This document shows positions 27,447 through 37,435 of a stretch of DNA of 47,917 nt, one piece after another (position 1 is the first letter of the stretch; each line of letters opens with the position of its first letter). The notes beneath the pieces are model-generated. The model was not told the DNA's origin. It made no database searches and worked only from the letters and a program-made list of their open reading frames with translations. Source of the DNA: Polyangiaceae bacterium (GTDB lineage Bacteria > Myxococcota_A > Polyangia > Polyangiales > Polyangiaceae); contig JADLFU010000046.1 of the NCBI GenBank assembly GCA_020849655.1, positions 1 through 47,917 of the forward strand. Direction: 5' to 3'. The translations under genes and the position numbers were made by a program.

Positions 27447-29354
27447 TCACGGCGCGCGGTGGTCGCGGTAGGCAGCGAGGAGCTCTCCGAGCACCTCGAG
27501 CTCGGCGTGGAGCTCCCTGCCCTCTCGCGTGTCGGAGACCCGGCGCGGCGGGTCGAGCGCACGCACTGGGCTCATCACGGGCACGATGTCGGCGCCTCGC
27601 GAGATCGTCTCCTCGACCGACGCGAAGTGGTGGTGCCGCGCGAGGTGCGCGCCCCGCGCGTCGAGGATGAGCGTGTACCCGCGGTCGCCGTACGCCTCCG
27701 AGAACGCGCCGTCGATCGTGACGGCGAGCCCGCTCCGCTTGACCGGCTCCTCGCCGCGCTCGAGCTTCACCGGGACGTGGCCGTTGACGATGAGGCCGGG
27801 CTCGAGCCCGAGCTCCCGGAGCACGCCCTCCGCGAAGGCGCGCTCGTGCAGCAGCCTGAAATACGGGTTCTTCGTCTCGTGGTGCGTGGCCTCGTCGGCG
27901 ACGAAGTACCCCTCGAAGGTCGCCATCTTGTCCTTGCCGAACAGCGGCGAGCGCGGCCCCGCCCAGAGCCAGTACAGCAGATCGAGCCCGCGCGGATCGG
28001 GCTCTCGGACGAGGCGGTGCACCGCGACCGAGAGCGCGTCGAAGAGCGCCCGACCCGCGAGCGGCGCGCCGAGCACGTCGACGGGCGTGAGCCGCCCCGC
28101 GTCGTCGCAGGGCATGCACCCGTGGAAGATCGCGACGTCGTCGCGCGCGAGCCACATCGATCCGTGATCGGCGACGAACTGCATGTGCTCCCAGAGCCGC
28201 GGGCTCGTGACGAAGGACGCCGTCAGCCGGTCGATGCACGCGCGCTCCGCGTCGGTGAGCGAGTAAGGATCGTCAGGATCGACGGTGGGCAGGCGACGAT
28301 CCCGCATCGGGTGGCGCACGCCGTCGAGCAGCACGGTCGCGCGGTCGCGATCGATGAGGTGCAGGAGCTCACGCCCGGCGAGCCCGAAGCTCGGGTTGCG
28401 CCGGCTCGTCTGCGCGACGAGCTTCTGCTCGATGATCGCGATGGCCTTCTGCATCCTCGCGAGGAGCTCGGCGTCGCGGAGATCGCGCGCCTTCGGCTGG
28501 AACCTCGCGCACGGATCGTCGCCGTAGACCTCACGCGCGAGGTGCTCGATCGGGGCGAGCGGGATGCCGTAGCCCTCCTCGAGCTGCGCGGTGCGCCCGT
28601 AGCGCAGCGAGATGCGCGCGACGGTCGCGACGCACGCCTGCTGCCCGAGGCACGCGCCCAGCCACGACGCGTCGTGGTTGCCCCACGTGAAGGAGACGCG
28701 CGGCTGCTCCATCAGGAGCGCGATCACGGCGTCGACGCGCGGCCCGCGGTCGCCGAGATCGCCCGCGACGATGAGCTCGTCGACGGCGAGGTTCCGCACG
28801 GCGCGAGACAGCGTGCGCACGACCCGCAGCCCGCCATCGACGGCGAGGTGGGGCGCGAGCAGCGCGGAGACGACCTCCGGATCATCGCAGCCGCCGCGCG
28901 TGACGAGCTCGCGGAACAGCGCCTGGTACCCGTGGGGCACGGTCGCGTCGAGCTCCTCGACGCCGCGCCCCGAGGCGAGCGTGCGCGCCACCCGGGCGAG
29001 CGAGGCGGCCGTGCGGCGCGCGAGGTCGTCGCGCGCGTGTGGTGGACGTCGCTCGAGCGCCGCGCGCCACGCCTCGCGCGGGTAGTAGATGATCGAGAGG
29101 AGCTCGTCGACGCCCGCCTGGTCGAGCTCTCCGTCGAACATCTGGCGGACGCGCGGGCGCAGGCTCCCCGACGCGTTGCGGATGACGTGGCTCAGCTTGT
29201 TCGCCTCGCCGTGCACGTCGCTCACCACGTGGACGGTGGGCGCCGGGCGCGCGCCCGCGAGCGACAGCGCCGACATCGCGCCGAGCACCGACGCCTCGTC
29301 CGGGTGTTGCCGCGCGAGCGCGCGGAGGTGCAGGCTCGACCTCGGAGGGGCCAT
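27447..29354 (-). CDS. fbp: Fructose-1,6-bisphosphatase, class III
   Basis: Class III FBPase removes the 1-phosphate of fructose-1,6-bisphosphate in gluconeogenesis. It is a calcineurin-like metallophosphatase unrelated to the common class I enzyme. The 635 residues show the metal-binding motifs VSDVHGE (44-50), AGDLGDRGP and TWGNHDASWLGA, the family-specific WLWAGPRSPLFGKDKMATFE, the metal/phosphate HGCMPC and NGHVPVK. Length is typical. Its stop is four bases from the stop of the DabA-like gene (convergent). Class III is best known from Firmicutes and Bacteroidetes, so the gene may have been acquired, though base composition matches its surroundings. Confidence 0.9.
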   Translation of the reverse strand: MAPPRSSLHLRALARQHPDEASVLGAMSALSLAGARPAPTVHVVSDVHGEANKLSHVIRNASGSLRPRVRQMFDGELDQAGVDELLSIIYYPREAWRAALERRPPHARDDLARRTAASLARVARTLASGRGVEELDATVPHGYQALFRELVTRGGCDDPEVVSALLAPHLAVDGGLRVVRTLSRAVRNLAVDELIVAGDLGDRGPRVDAVIALLMEQPRVSFTWGNHDASWLGACLGQQACVATVARISLRYGRTAQLEEGYGIPLAPIEHLAREVYGDDPCARFQPKARDLRDAELLARMQKAIAIIEQKLVAQTSRRNPSFGLAGRELLHLIDRDRATVLLDGVRHPMRDRRLPTVDPDDPYSLTDAERACIDRLTASFVTSPRLWEHMQFVADHGSMWLARDDVAIFHGCMPCDDAGRLTPVDVLGAPLAGRALFDALSVAVHRLVREPDPRGLDLLYWLWAGPRSPLFGKDKMATFEGYFVADEATHHETKNPYFRLLHERAFAEGVLRELGLEPGLIVNGHVPVKLERGEEPVKRSGLAVTIDGAFSEAYGDRGYTLILDARGAHLARHHHFASVEETISRGADIVPVMSPVRALDPPRRVSDTREGRELHAELEVLGELLAAYRDHRAP

Positions 29355-29362
29355 GGCCCGCG

Positions 29363-29368
29363 AGGGTA
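29363..29368 (-). promoter_or_regulatory. Candidate -10 hexamer TACCCT for fbp
   Basis: TACCCT on the minus strand lies eight bases before the fbp ATG, with no Shine-Dalgarno sequence between; a leaderless start is likely. Confidence 0.45.
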
Positions 29369-29375
29369 CCGCGGC

Positions 29376-30791
29376 TCACTGGCGCGTGAGCGCGTAGATC
29401 CCGTTGTCTGCCTCGAGGTACATCGTGCACCGGTCGGGCGACAGCGACGGCGTGCGGTAGTCCTCCTTGTCGAAGCCGATCATCGTCACGCGCGTCGCGG
29501 GCCCGGCGAAGACCCCGTCCTTCAGCGGCGCGCGGTAGACGTGCAGCCGCTCGTCCGCCGCGCAGCGCGCGTGGAAGAAGATCTGGTTGCCGTTCGGCAG
29601 CACCCACGGCGCGAGGTCCTCCTCGTGGGCGCCCGTCGCGCACCCCTCGAGCGGCACCTCCACCCGCTTCAGCGCGCCGGGCTGGTCGGTCGTCGTGATC
29701 GTGAACAGGCGCGGCGGGTCGCTCGACCCCGCGCCCGAGTAGCGCTCGCTCATCCAGAAGAACCGCGGCGGCCCGGCCTCGTAGGCGAAGGCGACGCTGT
29801 AGTCGAACCGCCCGGTGTCGAGCAGCATCACCGGCGCGTAGTAGTACTGGCTGCCCGCGCGGCTCGCGAGGTAGATGCGGCGCCCCTCGGGCAGCGTGCC
29901 CGCGGGTCCGCTGTAGGGCCGCGCGCTGTCGAGGAACACGAAGCGCGCGCCAGGCGCCGTGTCGATCGGCTGGACGAACGACAGCGCCGTCGCGCCGACC
30001 GAGTTCGGCATCGGCAGCGGGCCGGAGTCGTCGACGCCCTTGTTGACGCAGCAGTCCTCCTCGGCCCCGCCGACGAACGGCGCGCTGGCGGACGAGATCT
30101 GGTAGCCGTTCACGCCCGACGGGAGCTTCGTGCGAAAGAACATCCGAGCGCCGTCGCCGAACACCTGCACCCGCGGGAACGATCGCTCCGCGGCCCCCGG
30201 CATCATCGCGAGGTACTGCGGCGCGCCGACGACGAAGCGGTTCATGTCGCCGCACGGCGCGCACGTGCCCGAGTCGACGTTGCAGTAGTGCCCGCCCTTG
30301 CACGCGGTGGGATCGTTCGCGCAGGTGGGCTGCGCGCCGCCAGCCCCGGACGCGCCCGCGACGCTGCCGCCGCCAGCTCCCGCGACGCTGCCGCCGCCAG
30401 CTCCCGCGACGTTGCCGCCGCCAGCTCCCGCGACGTTGCCGCCGCCAGCGCCGGCCACACCGTCACTGCCACCAGCTCCGGCCACACTCCCGCCTCCCGC
30501 TCCAGCGCCGCTGCCGCCCGCGCCGCCCGGATCGCTGCCGCCCGTGGAGCCCGCAGCGCCGCCGCTCGAGGTGCCGCCACTCGACGTGCCGCCGCTCGAG
30601 GCGCCCCCGCTCGACGTGCCGCCGCTCGACGTGCCCCCGCTCGCCTTCCCCGACGAGCCCGCCTGGGACGCGCCGCTCTGGCCCGTCGTCGCGCCCGTCG
30701 CCCCCGCGCTCGCTGGAGCCTCGCTGAAGCCCTCGCCGCTGCACGCCAACCAGAGCACCGAGCCCGAGACCAAGATGAGCGACCTGCGCAT
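29376..30791 (-). CDS. Gly-rich-linker lipoprotein with PD40/WD-like repeats
   Basis: The 471-residue lipoprotein has signal SLILVSGSVLWLAC (Cys17), then about 130 residues of Gly/Ser/Ala repeats (GGTSS and AGAGGG types). A Cys-rich stalk follows (ACKGGHYCNVDSGTCAPC), then a globular part with repeats of the PD40/TolB-like type (RVQVFGDGARMFFRT, YQISSASAPFVGG, TPSLSPDRCTMYLEADNGIYAL), probably a beta propeller. This is a familiar myxobacterial surface-lipoprotein design. The ATG at the signal peptide was used rather than an upstream ATG in the same frame. Function is unknown. Confidence 0.75.
   Translation of the reverse strand: MRRSLILVSGSVLWLACSGEGFSEAPASAGATGATTGQSGASQAGSSGKASGGTSSGGTSSGGASSGGTSSGGTSSGGAAGSTGGSDPGGAGGSGAGAGGGSVAGAGGSDGVAGAGGGNVAGAGGGNVAGAGGGSVAGAGGGSVAGASGAGGAQPTCANDPTACKGGHYCNVDSGTCAPCGDMNRFVVGAPQYLAMMPGAAERSFPRVQVFGDGARMFFRTKLPSGVNGYQISSASAPFVGGAEEDCCVNKGVDDSGPLPMPNSVGATALSFVQPIDTAPGARFVFLDSARPYSGPAGTLPEGRRIYLASRAGSQYYYAPVMLLDTGRFDYSVAFAYEAGPPRFFWMSERYSGAGSSDPPRLFTITTTDQPGALKRVEVPLEGCATGAHEEDLAPWVLPNGNQIFFHARCAADERLHVYRAPLKDGVFAGPATRVTMIGFDKEDYRTPSLSPDRCTMYLEADNGIYALTRQ
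30361..30456. repeat. Four 24-bp tandem repeats inside a lipoprotein gene
   Basis: Four near-identical in-frame 24-base units (ACGCTGCCGCCGCCAGCTCC-like, starting at 30361, 30385, 30409, 30433) encode the octad AGAGGG[S/N]V. The length could vary by slippage without shifting the frame. Confidence 0.8.
30565..30639. repeat. Five 15-bp tandem repeats inside a lipoprotein gene
   Basis: Five 15-base units of the CTCGACGTGCCGCCG type encode the pentad GGTSS/GGASS in the linker of the lipoprotein on the minus strand. Confidence 0.75.
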
Positions 30792-30906
30792 GGACGGCGG
30801 CCGAGCAAGAAGGACGCCACGCAAGCAATGCGCTGAAGCGCCCTCGTCCGCCGCGAGCAGCCTACGCAATCGTTGCGGTCCACCCCCACGCCGTGCGGTC
30901 GCCGGC

Positions 30907-30936
30907 GCACGGGAGGCTGGTCGTCAGCCCCCGTGC
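30907..30936 (-). terminator. Strong hairpin after prkA
   Basis: GCACGGGAGGCTG pairs with CAGCCCCCGTGC around a five-base loop (GTCGT): 12 pairs with one bulged A, starting 10 bases after the prkA stop on the minus strand. No T-run follows. Confidence 0.6.
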
Positions 30937-30945
30937 CGGCGCGCG

Positions 30946-32994
<2,049 letters not shown>

Positions 32995-33002
32995 CGGGGG
33001 CG

Positions 33003-33008
33003 AGCATA
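33003..33008 (-). promoter_or_regulatory. Candidate -10 hexamer TATGCT for prkA
   Basis: TATGCT on the minus strand lies eight bases before the prkA ATG, with no Shine-Dalgarno sequence between, as expected for a leaderless mRNA. Confidence 0.5.
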
Positions 33009-33053
33009 GCTGCTTCCACCGACGCCGCCCTGCTTCTGCTAGAGCCGTGCCCC

Positions 33054-33662
33054 GTGCGCGCGCTGCTGCTCTCCGTCTGTGCCTGTGTGTGTCTGCCCGC
33101 CTGCCGCCGCGAGCCGCCGCCGGAGCCCGCCGCGACGGCCGCCCCCGCGCCCGAGAAGGACAAGCCGACCTGTCCGTCGTGGCCCGACTGGGCGAAGGAC
33201 GACGATCCGTCCCACCTCGTCGCCGAGCTCCTGTACCTCTCCGACGGCAAGGATCCGTCGCGCAAGGGCTCGGGCCAGCGCCTCTACGACAACGGGATGG
33301 TGGTCGTGTGGGACGAGCTCGAGGTCACGATGAAGGAGGACGACGACAAGCCCACCTCGAAGGTCGTCCCCGGGCGGTGGAGCGAGAAGCGCGCGCGCCT
33401 TCCGGAGCGGCGCGTGGAGGAGGTCGTCAAGGGCATCGCCGCCCTGCCGCGCGACGAGCTCGTCGGCGTGCAGGGCAAGGAGCGGTCGAGCGCGAAGCAC
33501 CCGTCCTTCGTCACCGTCCGCGTCGGCGCCGAGCGCGTGCGCTCGTGCTACCGCGACCAGAAGGGCAGCGCCTCCCAGCGCAAGGTCGAGGAGCTGATGC
33601 GCGGCGCCGTCGGGGAGGCGAGCGAGGCGTCGAAGAAGCTCGACGGCGCCCCGAAGCGCTGA
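33054..33662 (+). CDS. Lipoprotein of unknown function
   Basis: The 202-residue lipoprotein has signal [14 protein letters not shown] (Cys17) and a Pro-rich linker with charged, mixed helix/strand sequence after it; the only other Cys residues are in PTCPSWPDW and VRSCYRD. It starts with GTG, preceded by TAGAGC eight bases upstream and no Shine-Dalgarno. It is divergent from prkA (59-base gap) and may share regulation with it. No known family is recognised. Confidence 0.65.
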   Translation: MRALLLSVCACVCLPACRREPPPEPAATAAPAPEKDKPTCPSWPDWAKDDDPSHLVAELLYLSDGKDPSRKGSGQRLYDNGMVVVWDELEVTMKEDDDKPTSKVVPGRWSEKRARLPERRVEEVVKGIAALPRDELVGVQGKERSSAKHPSFVTVRVGAERVRSCYRDQKGSASQRKVEELMRGAVGEASEASKKLDGAPKR

Positions 33663-33687
33663 TCTCGCCGCCGCGCGCGGCCGGCGC

Positions 33688-33693
33688 TAGCAT
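33688..33693 (+). promoter_or_regulatory. Candidate -10 hexamer TAGCAT for the diiron gene
   Basis: TAGCAT lies seven bases before the ATG, with no Shine-Dalgarno sequence between. Confidence 0.45.
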
Positions 33694-33700
33694 CCGGCGC

Positions 33701-34669
33701 ATGGACCTCGATCGAATGCTGGCGATGTGCCGTCGAGACCAGTGGAAGCTGACCGATCTCGACTGGAGCAAGGCGCCCCGCGCGCTCTCGCGCGACGACG
33801 AGGAGGCGATCGTCCAGTACTTCACGGACATGGCGCAGATCGAGCTCCTGGCGGGCGAGCTGTTCAAGGAGCAGAAGCGCCGCGCGACCGATCCGCGCCT
33901 CCGCGAGATCTTCGGCACGTTCGTCGCCGACGAGGCGCGCCACTCCGCCGTCGCCACGCGCCTCGCCGCGCACTACGACGTGCACAAGTACCGCGTGTAC
34001 CGGCCGAGCGAGAGCCTCGCGCGGTTCTTCCCGCACTTCGTCCGCGCGGTCACGTACCTGTCCGACGAGATCGCGAACGCGTACATCACGGGCGGCGAGC
34101 TCGTGCTCGACGTCGCCTTGCTCCGCTCCATCAACGACTTCGTCGCCGACGAGATGAGCGAGGCGGCGATGGAGCTCATCAACCGCGACGAGTCGCGGCA
34201 CATCGCCGTCGACTACCACATGGTCGAGTACTACGCGTCCGACGCGTACTCAGCCGAGCTCGCGCGGCGCCCGTCCCGCCCCGTCCGCGAGCGCCTCGTC
34301 GCCGCGTGGACGTTCGCGAACGTCCTCTGGTACGCGGCGCCGTTCTTCCGCGAGGTGTTCTTCGAGCCGATGAACCGCGTCGATCCGACCGGCCGGCGCA
34401 TCAAGGAGGCGATGAAGCGCATGCAGCTGCTCGGCGCGAAGCCCGGCGTCAGCGAGCGGCCGTTCTCGAGGTTCATGGCCGGCGTGCGCGACGCGTACAA
34501 CTCCCCGCTCGGGCGCACGTTCGTCGGCGGCGTGCTCGCGCGGATCGCGGGCGTCCCGCCGGAGCTGCTCCGCGATCTGTACACGTCCGAGGAGTGGACC
34601 CGCGCGTCGCGCATGTCGTTCGACGATCTCGCCGCCGACGCGCTCGCCGCGAAGGCGGTCGCCGGCTGA
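33701..34669 (+). CDS. Ferritin-like diiron-carboxylate protein (possible oxygenase)
   Basis: The 322-residue helical protein carries ferritin-like ligands: E48/E53 in IELLAGELFKEQ, E78 and H81 in DEARH, E133 in GGELVLD, and E164 and H167 in DESRH. The EX2H pairs in helices 2 and 4 fit AurF/ribonucleotide-reductase-R2-like diiron oxygenases that use O2. The substrate cannot be told. It is cytoplasmic. Its start is 38 bases after the lipoprotein stop and has its own promoter-like hexamer. The downstream pair of signalling genes begins 50 bases later. Confidence 0.75.
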   Translation: MDLDRMLAMCRRDQWKLTDLDWSKAPRALSRDDEEAIVQYFTDMAQIELLAGELFKEQKRRATDPRLREIFGTFVADEARHSAVATRLAAHYDVHKYRVYRPSESLARFFPHFVRAVTYLSDEIANAYITGGELVLDVALLRSINDFVADEMSEAAMELINRDESRHIAVDYHMVEYYASDAYSAELARRPSRPVRERLVAAWTFANVLWYAAPFFREVFFEPMNRVDPTGRRIKEAMKRMQLLGAKPGVSERPFSRFMAGVRDAYNSPLGRTFVGGVLARIAGVPPELLRDLYTSEEWTRASRMSFDDLAADALAAKAVAG

Positions 34670-34719
34670 TCGATCTCCTTGACGCGCCGTGCGCCGGGCG
34701 CCGAAGATGCCCCGACCTC

Positions 34720-35085
34720 ATGGAAAACCTCGTCGCCGGCGACCTCTCGATCGACGTGGAGCGCGACCAGCCCGGCGTGCTCCGCCTCGTCTGGCGCGGC
34801 AAGAGCAACGCCCGCAACCCGCTGCAGGTGCTGCAGCCGTTTTTTGCGCCCGTCATCGCCCACGCCGCCGAGACGAAGAGCGGCGTCGAGCTGCAGTTCC
34901 AGCGCCTGGAGCACTTCAATTCCTCGACCATCACCTCGATCATCCAGGTCATCCAGGAGTGCCGCACGAAGGGGATCAAGCTCGCGATCGTCTTCGACGC
35001 CTCCGTCAAATGGCAGAAGCTCAGCTTCGACGCGCTGCGGGTATTCGCGAAGCCAGATGGACTGCTCGAGCTCCGACCCGTCTGA
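34720..35085 (+). CDS. STAS-like regulator resembling slr1659 family
   Basis: This 121-residue protein has a mixed alpha/beta fold and the signatures LVWRGKSNARNPLQVLQPFF and LEHFNSSTITSIIQVIQECRTKG, followed by LAIVFDASVKWQKLSFDALRVF. The same order (GKSxARDP...S-S-T-I...W...F) defines the cyanobacterial slr1659 regulator family, small STAS-like anti-anti-sigma-type proteins. The pair Ser70-Thr71 in the strand-helix loop could be phosphorylated by the adjacent HATPase protein, as SpoIIAA-type proteins are. The next gene starts three bases after its stop. Confidence 0.65.
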   Translation: MENLVAGDLSIDVERDQPGVLRLVWRGKSNARNPLQVLQPFFAPVIAHAAETKSGVELQFQRLEHFNSSTITSIIQVIQECRTKGIKLAIVFDASVKWQKLSFDALRVFAKPDGLLELRPV

Positions 35086-35088
35086 GGG

Positions 35089-35589
35089 ATGGACAAGGTC
35101 TTGAAGCTCGACCTCCGCATCCCCCCGCAGTGGGCGAGGATCGAGCGCGTGCGCGTCGCCGTCTCGACGTGCGTCTCGGCGGTCTTCGCCGACACCGACC
35201 TCGAGGACGCCCTCGCGATGACGTGCGCCGAGCTGATCGAGAACGCGATCAAGTACGGCCACCCCTCGGCCGACAGGGTGCAGCTGACACTCTTCGATCG
35301 GCCCGACCACGTCGTCGTCGAGGTCGTCAACACGCCGGCGAGCGACGCCTCGGTCGCCGCGCTCCGGTCGCGCATCGAGTGGATCGCGTCGTTCCCGACG
35401 GCCCAGGACGCCTACTTCGCCGCGATCGCCGCCGTCAGCGAGAAGCCCGAGGGCGACACCGGCAGCGGGCTCGGCCTCGTGCGGATCGCGTACGAGGGCG
35501 GCTGCAAGCTCTCGTGCGAGCTGCGCGACGAGCTCCTCGTGACGCGCGCCGACCACCTGTTCGGCGGCCCACGCTCGACGACCGGCTGA
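35089..35589 (+). CDS. HATPase anti-sigma-type kinase resembling slr1658 family
   Basis: The 166 residues form a GHKL ATPase domain: N-box CAELIENAIKYGHP, a central strand pair around VVVEVVNTPAS, and G2-like GDTGSGLGLVRIAYEGG. No dimerisation/His domain is present, as in RsbW/SpoIIAB anti-sigma kinases and the slr1658 regulator group. It is coupled to the STAS-like gene before it, so the two probably form a partner-switch module. The sigma factor or downstream output is not in the window. The start is an ATG immediately after GAGGG, with poor spacing. Confidence 0.8.
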   Translation: MDKVLKLDLRIPPQWARIERVRVAVSTCVSAVFADTDLEDALAMTCAELIENAIKYGHPSADRVQLTLFDRPDHVVVEVVNTPASDASVAALRSRIEWIASFPTAQDAYFAAIAAVSEKPEGDTGSGLGLVRIAYEGGCKLSCELRDELLVTRADHLFGGPRSTTG

Positions 35590-35643
35590 CCGCGCCGTCG
35601 AGACGGCGCCCGCCGCGGCCGGTCACGGTGTAGAACCCGCGCG

Positions 35644-37362
35644 GTGTCGGAAGGCGTCTCGATCCTCGGTGTCGTCGTGCGCGATCTCTCGCGCCTCGAC
35701 CGCGTGGCGAGGGTCGTCGCGCGCCACGGGTTCGGCGAGCTCATCGCGCGGACACCGCTCGGGAGCCTCGTCTCGCGCGTCGCCGCGCTGCCGGAGGGCG
35801 ACGCCGAGCTCTCCAAGGAGCCGGCGGGCGTGCGCTTCCGCAAGCTGCTCGAGGCCCTCGGACCGACGTACGTCAAGCTCGGGCAGATCCTGTCGATGCG
35901 CGGCGACATCCTGCCGCACGGCTACGTGGCGGCGCTCCAGCAGCTGCAGGACCGCGCGCCGCCGATGCCGCTCGAGGTCGTGAAGCGCCAGATCGAGCGC
36001 GGCCTCGGCCTGCCCGTCGACGAGCTTTTCAGCGAGTTCCACGAGACGCCGCTCGGCACCGCGTCGATCGCGCAGACCCACCGCGCGACCACGAAGGCCG
36101 GGCGAGCGGTGGTCGTGAAGGTGCAGCGCGAGGGCATCGAGGCGGTGATGCGCGGCGACCTCGATCTGCTGTACCTCGCCGCGAAGGTGCTCGAGGCGAC
36201 CATCGACGAGATGGAGCTGTACGCGCCCTCCGCGGTGGTCGTCGAGTTCGAGAAGGCGCTCGTGCGCGAGCTCGACTTCCGGTGCGAGCTCGACAACCTG
36301 GTCCGCGCGCGCTCGTTCCTCGACCCCGCGCGCCACGTCACGGTGCCGAAGCCGCACGCGGACCTCTCCTGCAAGACCGTCCTCACGATGGACTACTTCG
36401 ACGGCGTCCCGCTGCGGAAGCTCGAGCCCGGCTCCGCCCGCGCGAAGAAGGCGGTCGAGGAGCTGCTCCACGTGGCGTGCAAGCAGATCGCGGAGGACGG
36501 CTTCTTTCACGGGGATCCCCACCCCGGCAACATCCTCATCGACGACGACGACCAGATCTGCCTGATCGACTTCGGCCTGGCCGGGACGCTCTCGCCCGAG
36601 CAGCGAGAGGACATCCTGACGCTCGTGCTCGCGGCGATCCTGAACGACGTGCCGACGATCGCGCGGGTGCTCCTGCGCATGGGCACGCCGCTGCAGCGCG
36701 TGAACATGGCCGAGTTCAAGGCCGAGATCACGCGCGTGCGGTCGACCCACCTCGTGCACGTCAAGACGCTCGACGACTACGACTCGCAGGCGATGGCGCA
36801 GGAGTTCGCGACCGCCGCGTCGAAGTACCGCATCAAGCTCGCGAGCGAGTACGCCGTCCTGACGAAGGCGTCGGCGACCGTCGAGGGCATCATCCGCACG
36901 CTCGCGCCCGACGCCGACATGGTGGGGATCGCCCGCCCGTACGCCGAGGGGGTGCTGAAGGCGCGGTACTCTCCCGAGCGCCTGATGGCCGAGGTGATGA
37001 GCGGCGCGACCGGCCTCGGCAGCCTCGTGCGCGGGCTGCCGGGGCAGCTCGACCAGGTGCTGCACGACGTCGAGACGGGCAACCTGCAGATCAAGCCGGT
37101 GACGCCCGCGCTCGACGACATCGCGCCGATGCTCCACCAGCTGGGCAGCAAGGTGGCGCTGTCGCTGTTCGCGACCTCCTCGACCGTCGGCGGCGCGGTG
37201 CTGCTCGTGCGAGATCCGCTGACCTTCCACAAGGTGCCGGTGCTCGCGGTGCTCGCGCTGCTCGTCGCCTCCATCGCGTGGAGCTCGCTGTGGTGGTGGC
37301 ACTGGGTGGGAGGCGGGAAGAAGGTGCGCCTCTCGCCGCTGATGAGGTTCTTCAAGCGCTGA
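35644..37362 (+). CDS. ABC1/UbiB family atypical kinase
   Basis: The 572-residue protein has the family hallmarks KLGQ (78-81) in TYVKLGQILSMRGD, the Ala-rich loop GTASIAQTHRA (138-148), Lys159 in VVVKV, GFFHGDPHPGNIL and LIDFGLAG. Two C-terminal membrane helices (about 515-560) end it. ABC1/UbiB proteins are atypical ATPases/kinases at the membrane that support quinone synthesis or lipid homeostasis. It has its own GTG start, with TAGAAC seven bases upstream and no Shine-Dalgarno. No ubiquinone or menaquinone synthesis genes are adjacent. Confidence 0.9.
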   Translation: MSEGVSILGVVVRDLSRLDRVARVVARHGFGELIARTPLGSLVSRVAALPEGDAELSKEPAGVRFRKLLEALGPTYVKLGQILSMRGDILPHGYVAALQQLQDRAPPMPLEVVKRQIERGLGLPVDELFSEFHETPLGTASIAQTHRATTKAGRAVVVKVQREGIEAVMRGDLDLLYLAAKVLEATIDEMELYAPSAVVVEFEKALVRELDFRCELDNLVRARSFLDPARHVTVPKPHADLSCKTVLTMDYFDGVPLRKLEPGSARAKKAVEELLHVACKQIAEDGFFHGDPHPGNILIDDDDQICLIDFGLAGTLSPEQREDILTLVLAAILNDVPTIARVLLRMGTPLQRVNMAEFKAEITRVRSTHLVHVKTLDDYDSQAMAQEFATAASKYRIKLASEYAVLTKASATVEGIIRTLAPDADMVGIARPYAEGVLKARYSPERLMAEVMSGATGLGSLVRGLPGQLDQVLHDVETGNLQIKPVTPALDDIAPMLHQLGSKVALSLFATSSTVGGAVLLVRDPLTFHKVPVLAVLALLVASIAWSSLWWWHWVGGGKKVRLSPLMRFFKR

Positions 37363-37435
37363 CCTCGACCGCGCGGCCGGTGCTATCTCTAGCGTCCACG
37401 CGGCGGCCCGTCGGCCTCGCGCCGGAGGAAGCACG

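Noticed and set aside
30361-30456. 24-bp repeats as a CRISPR array
   Set aside because: Units are directly adjacent with no spacers and lie in frame inside a coding linker.
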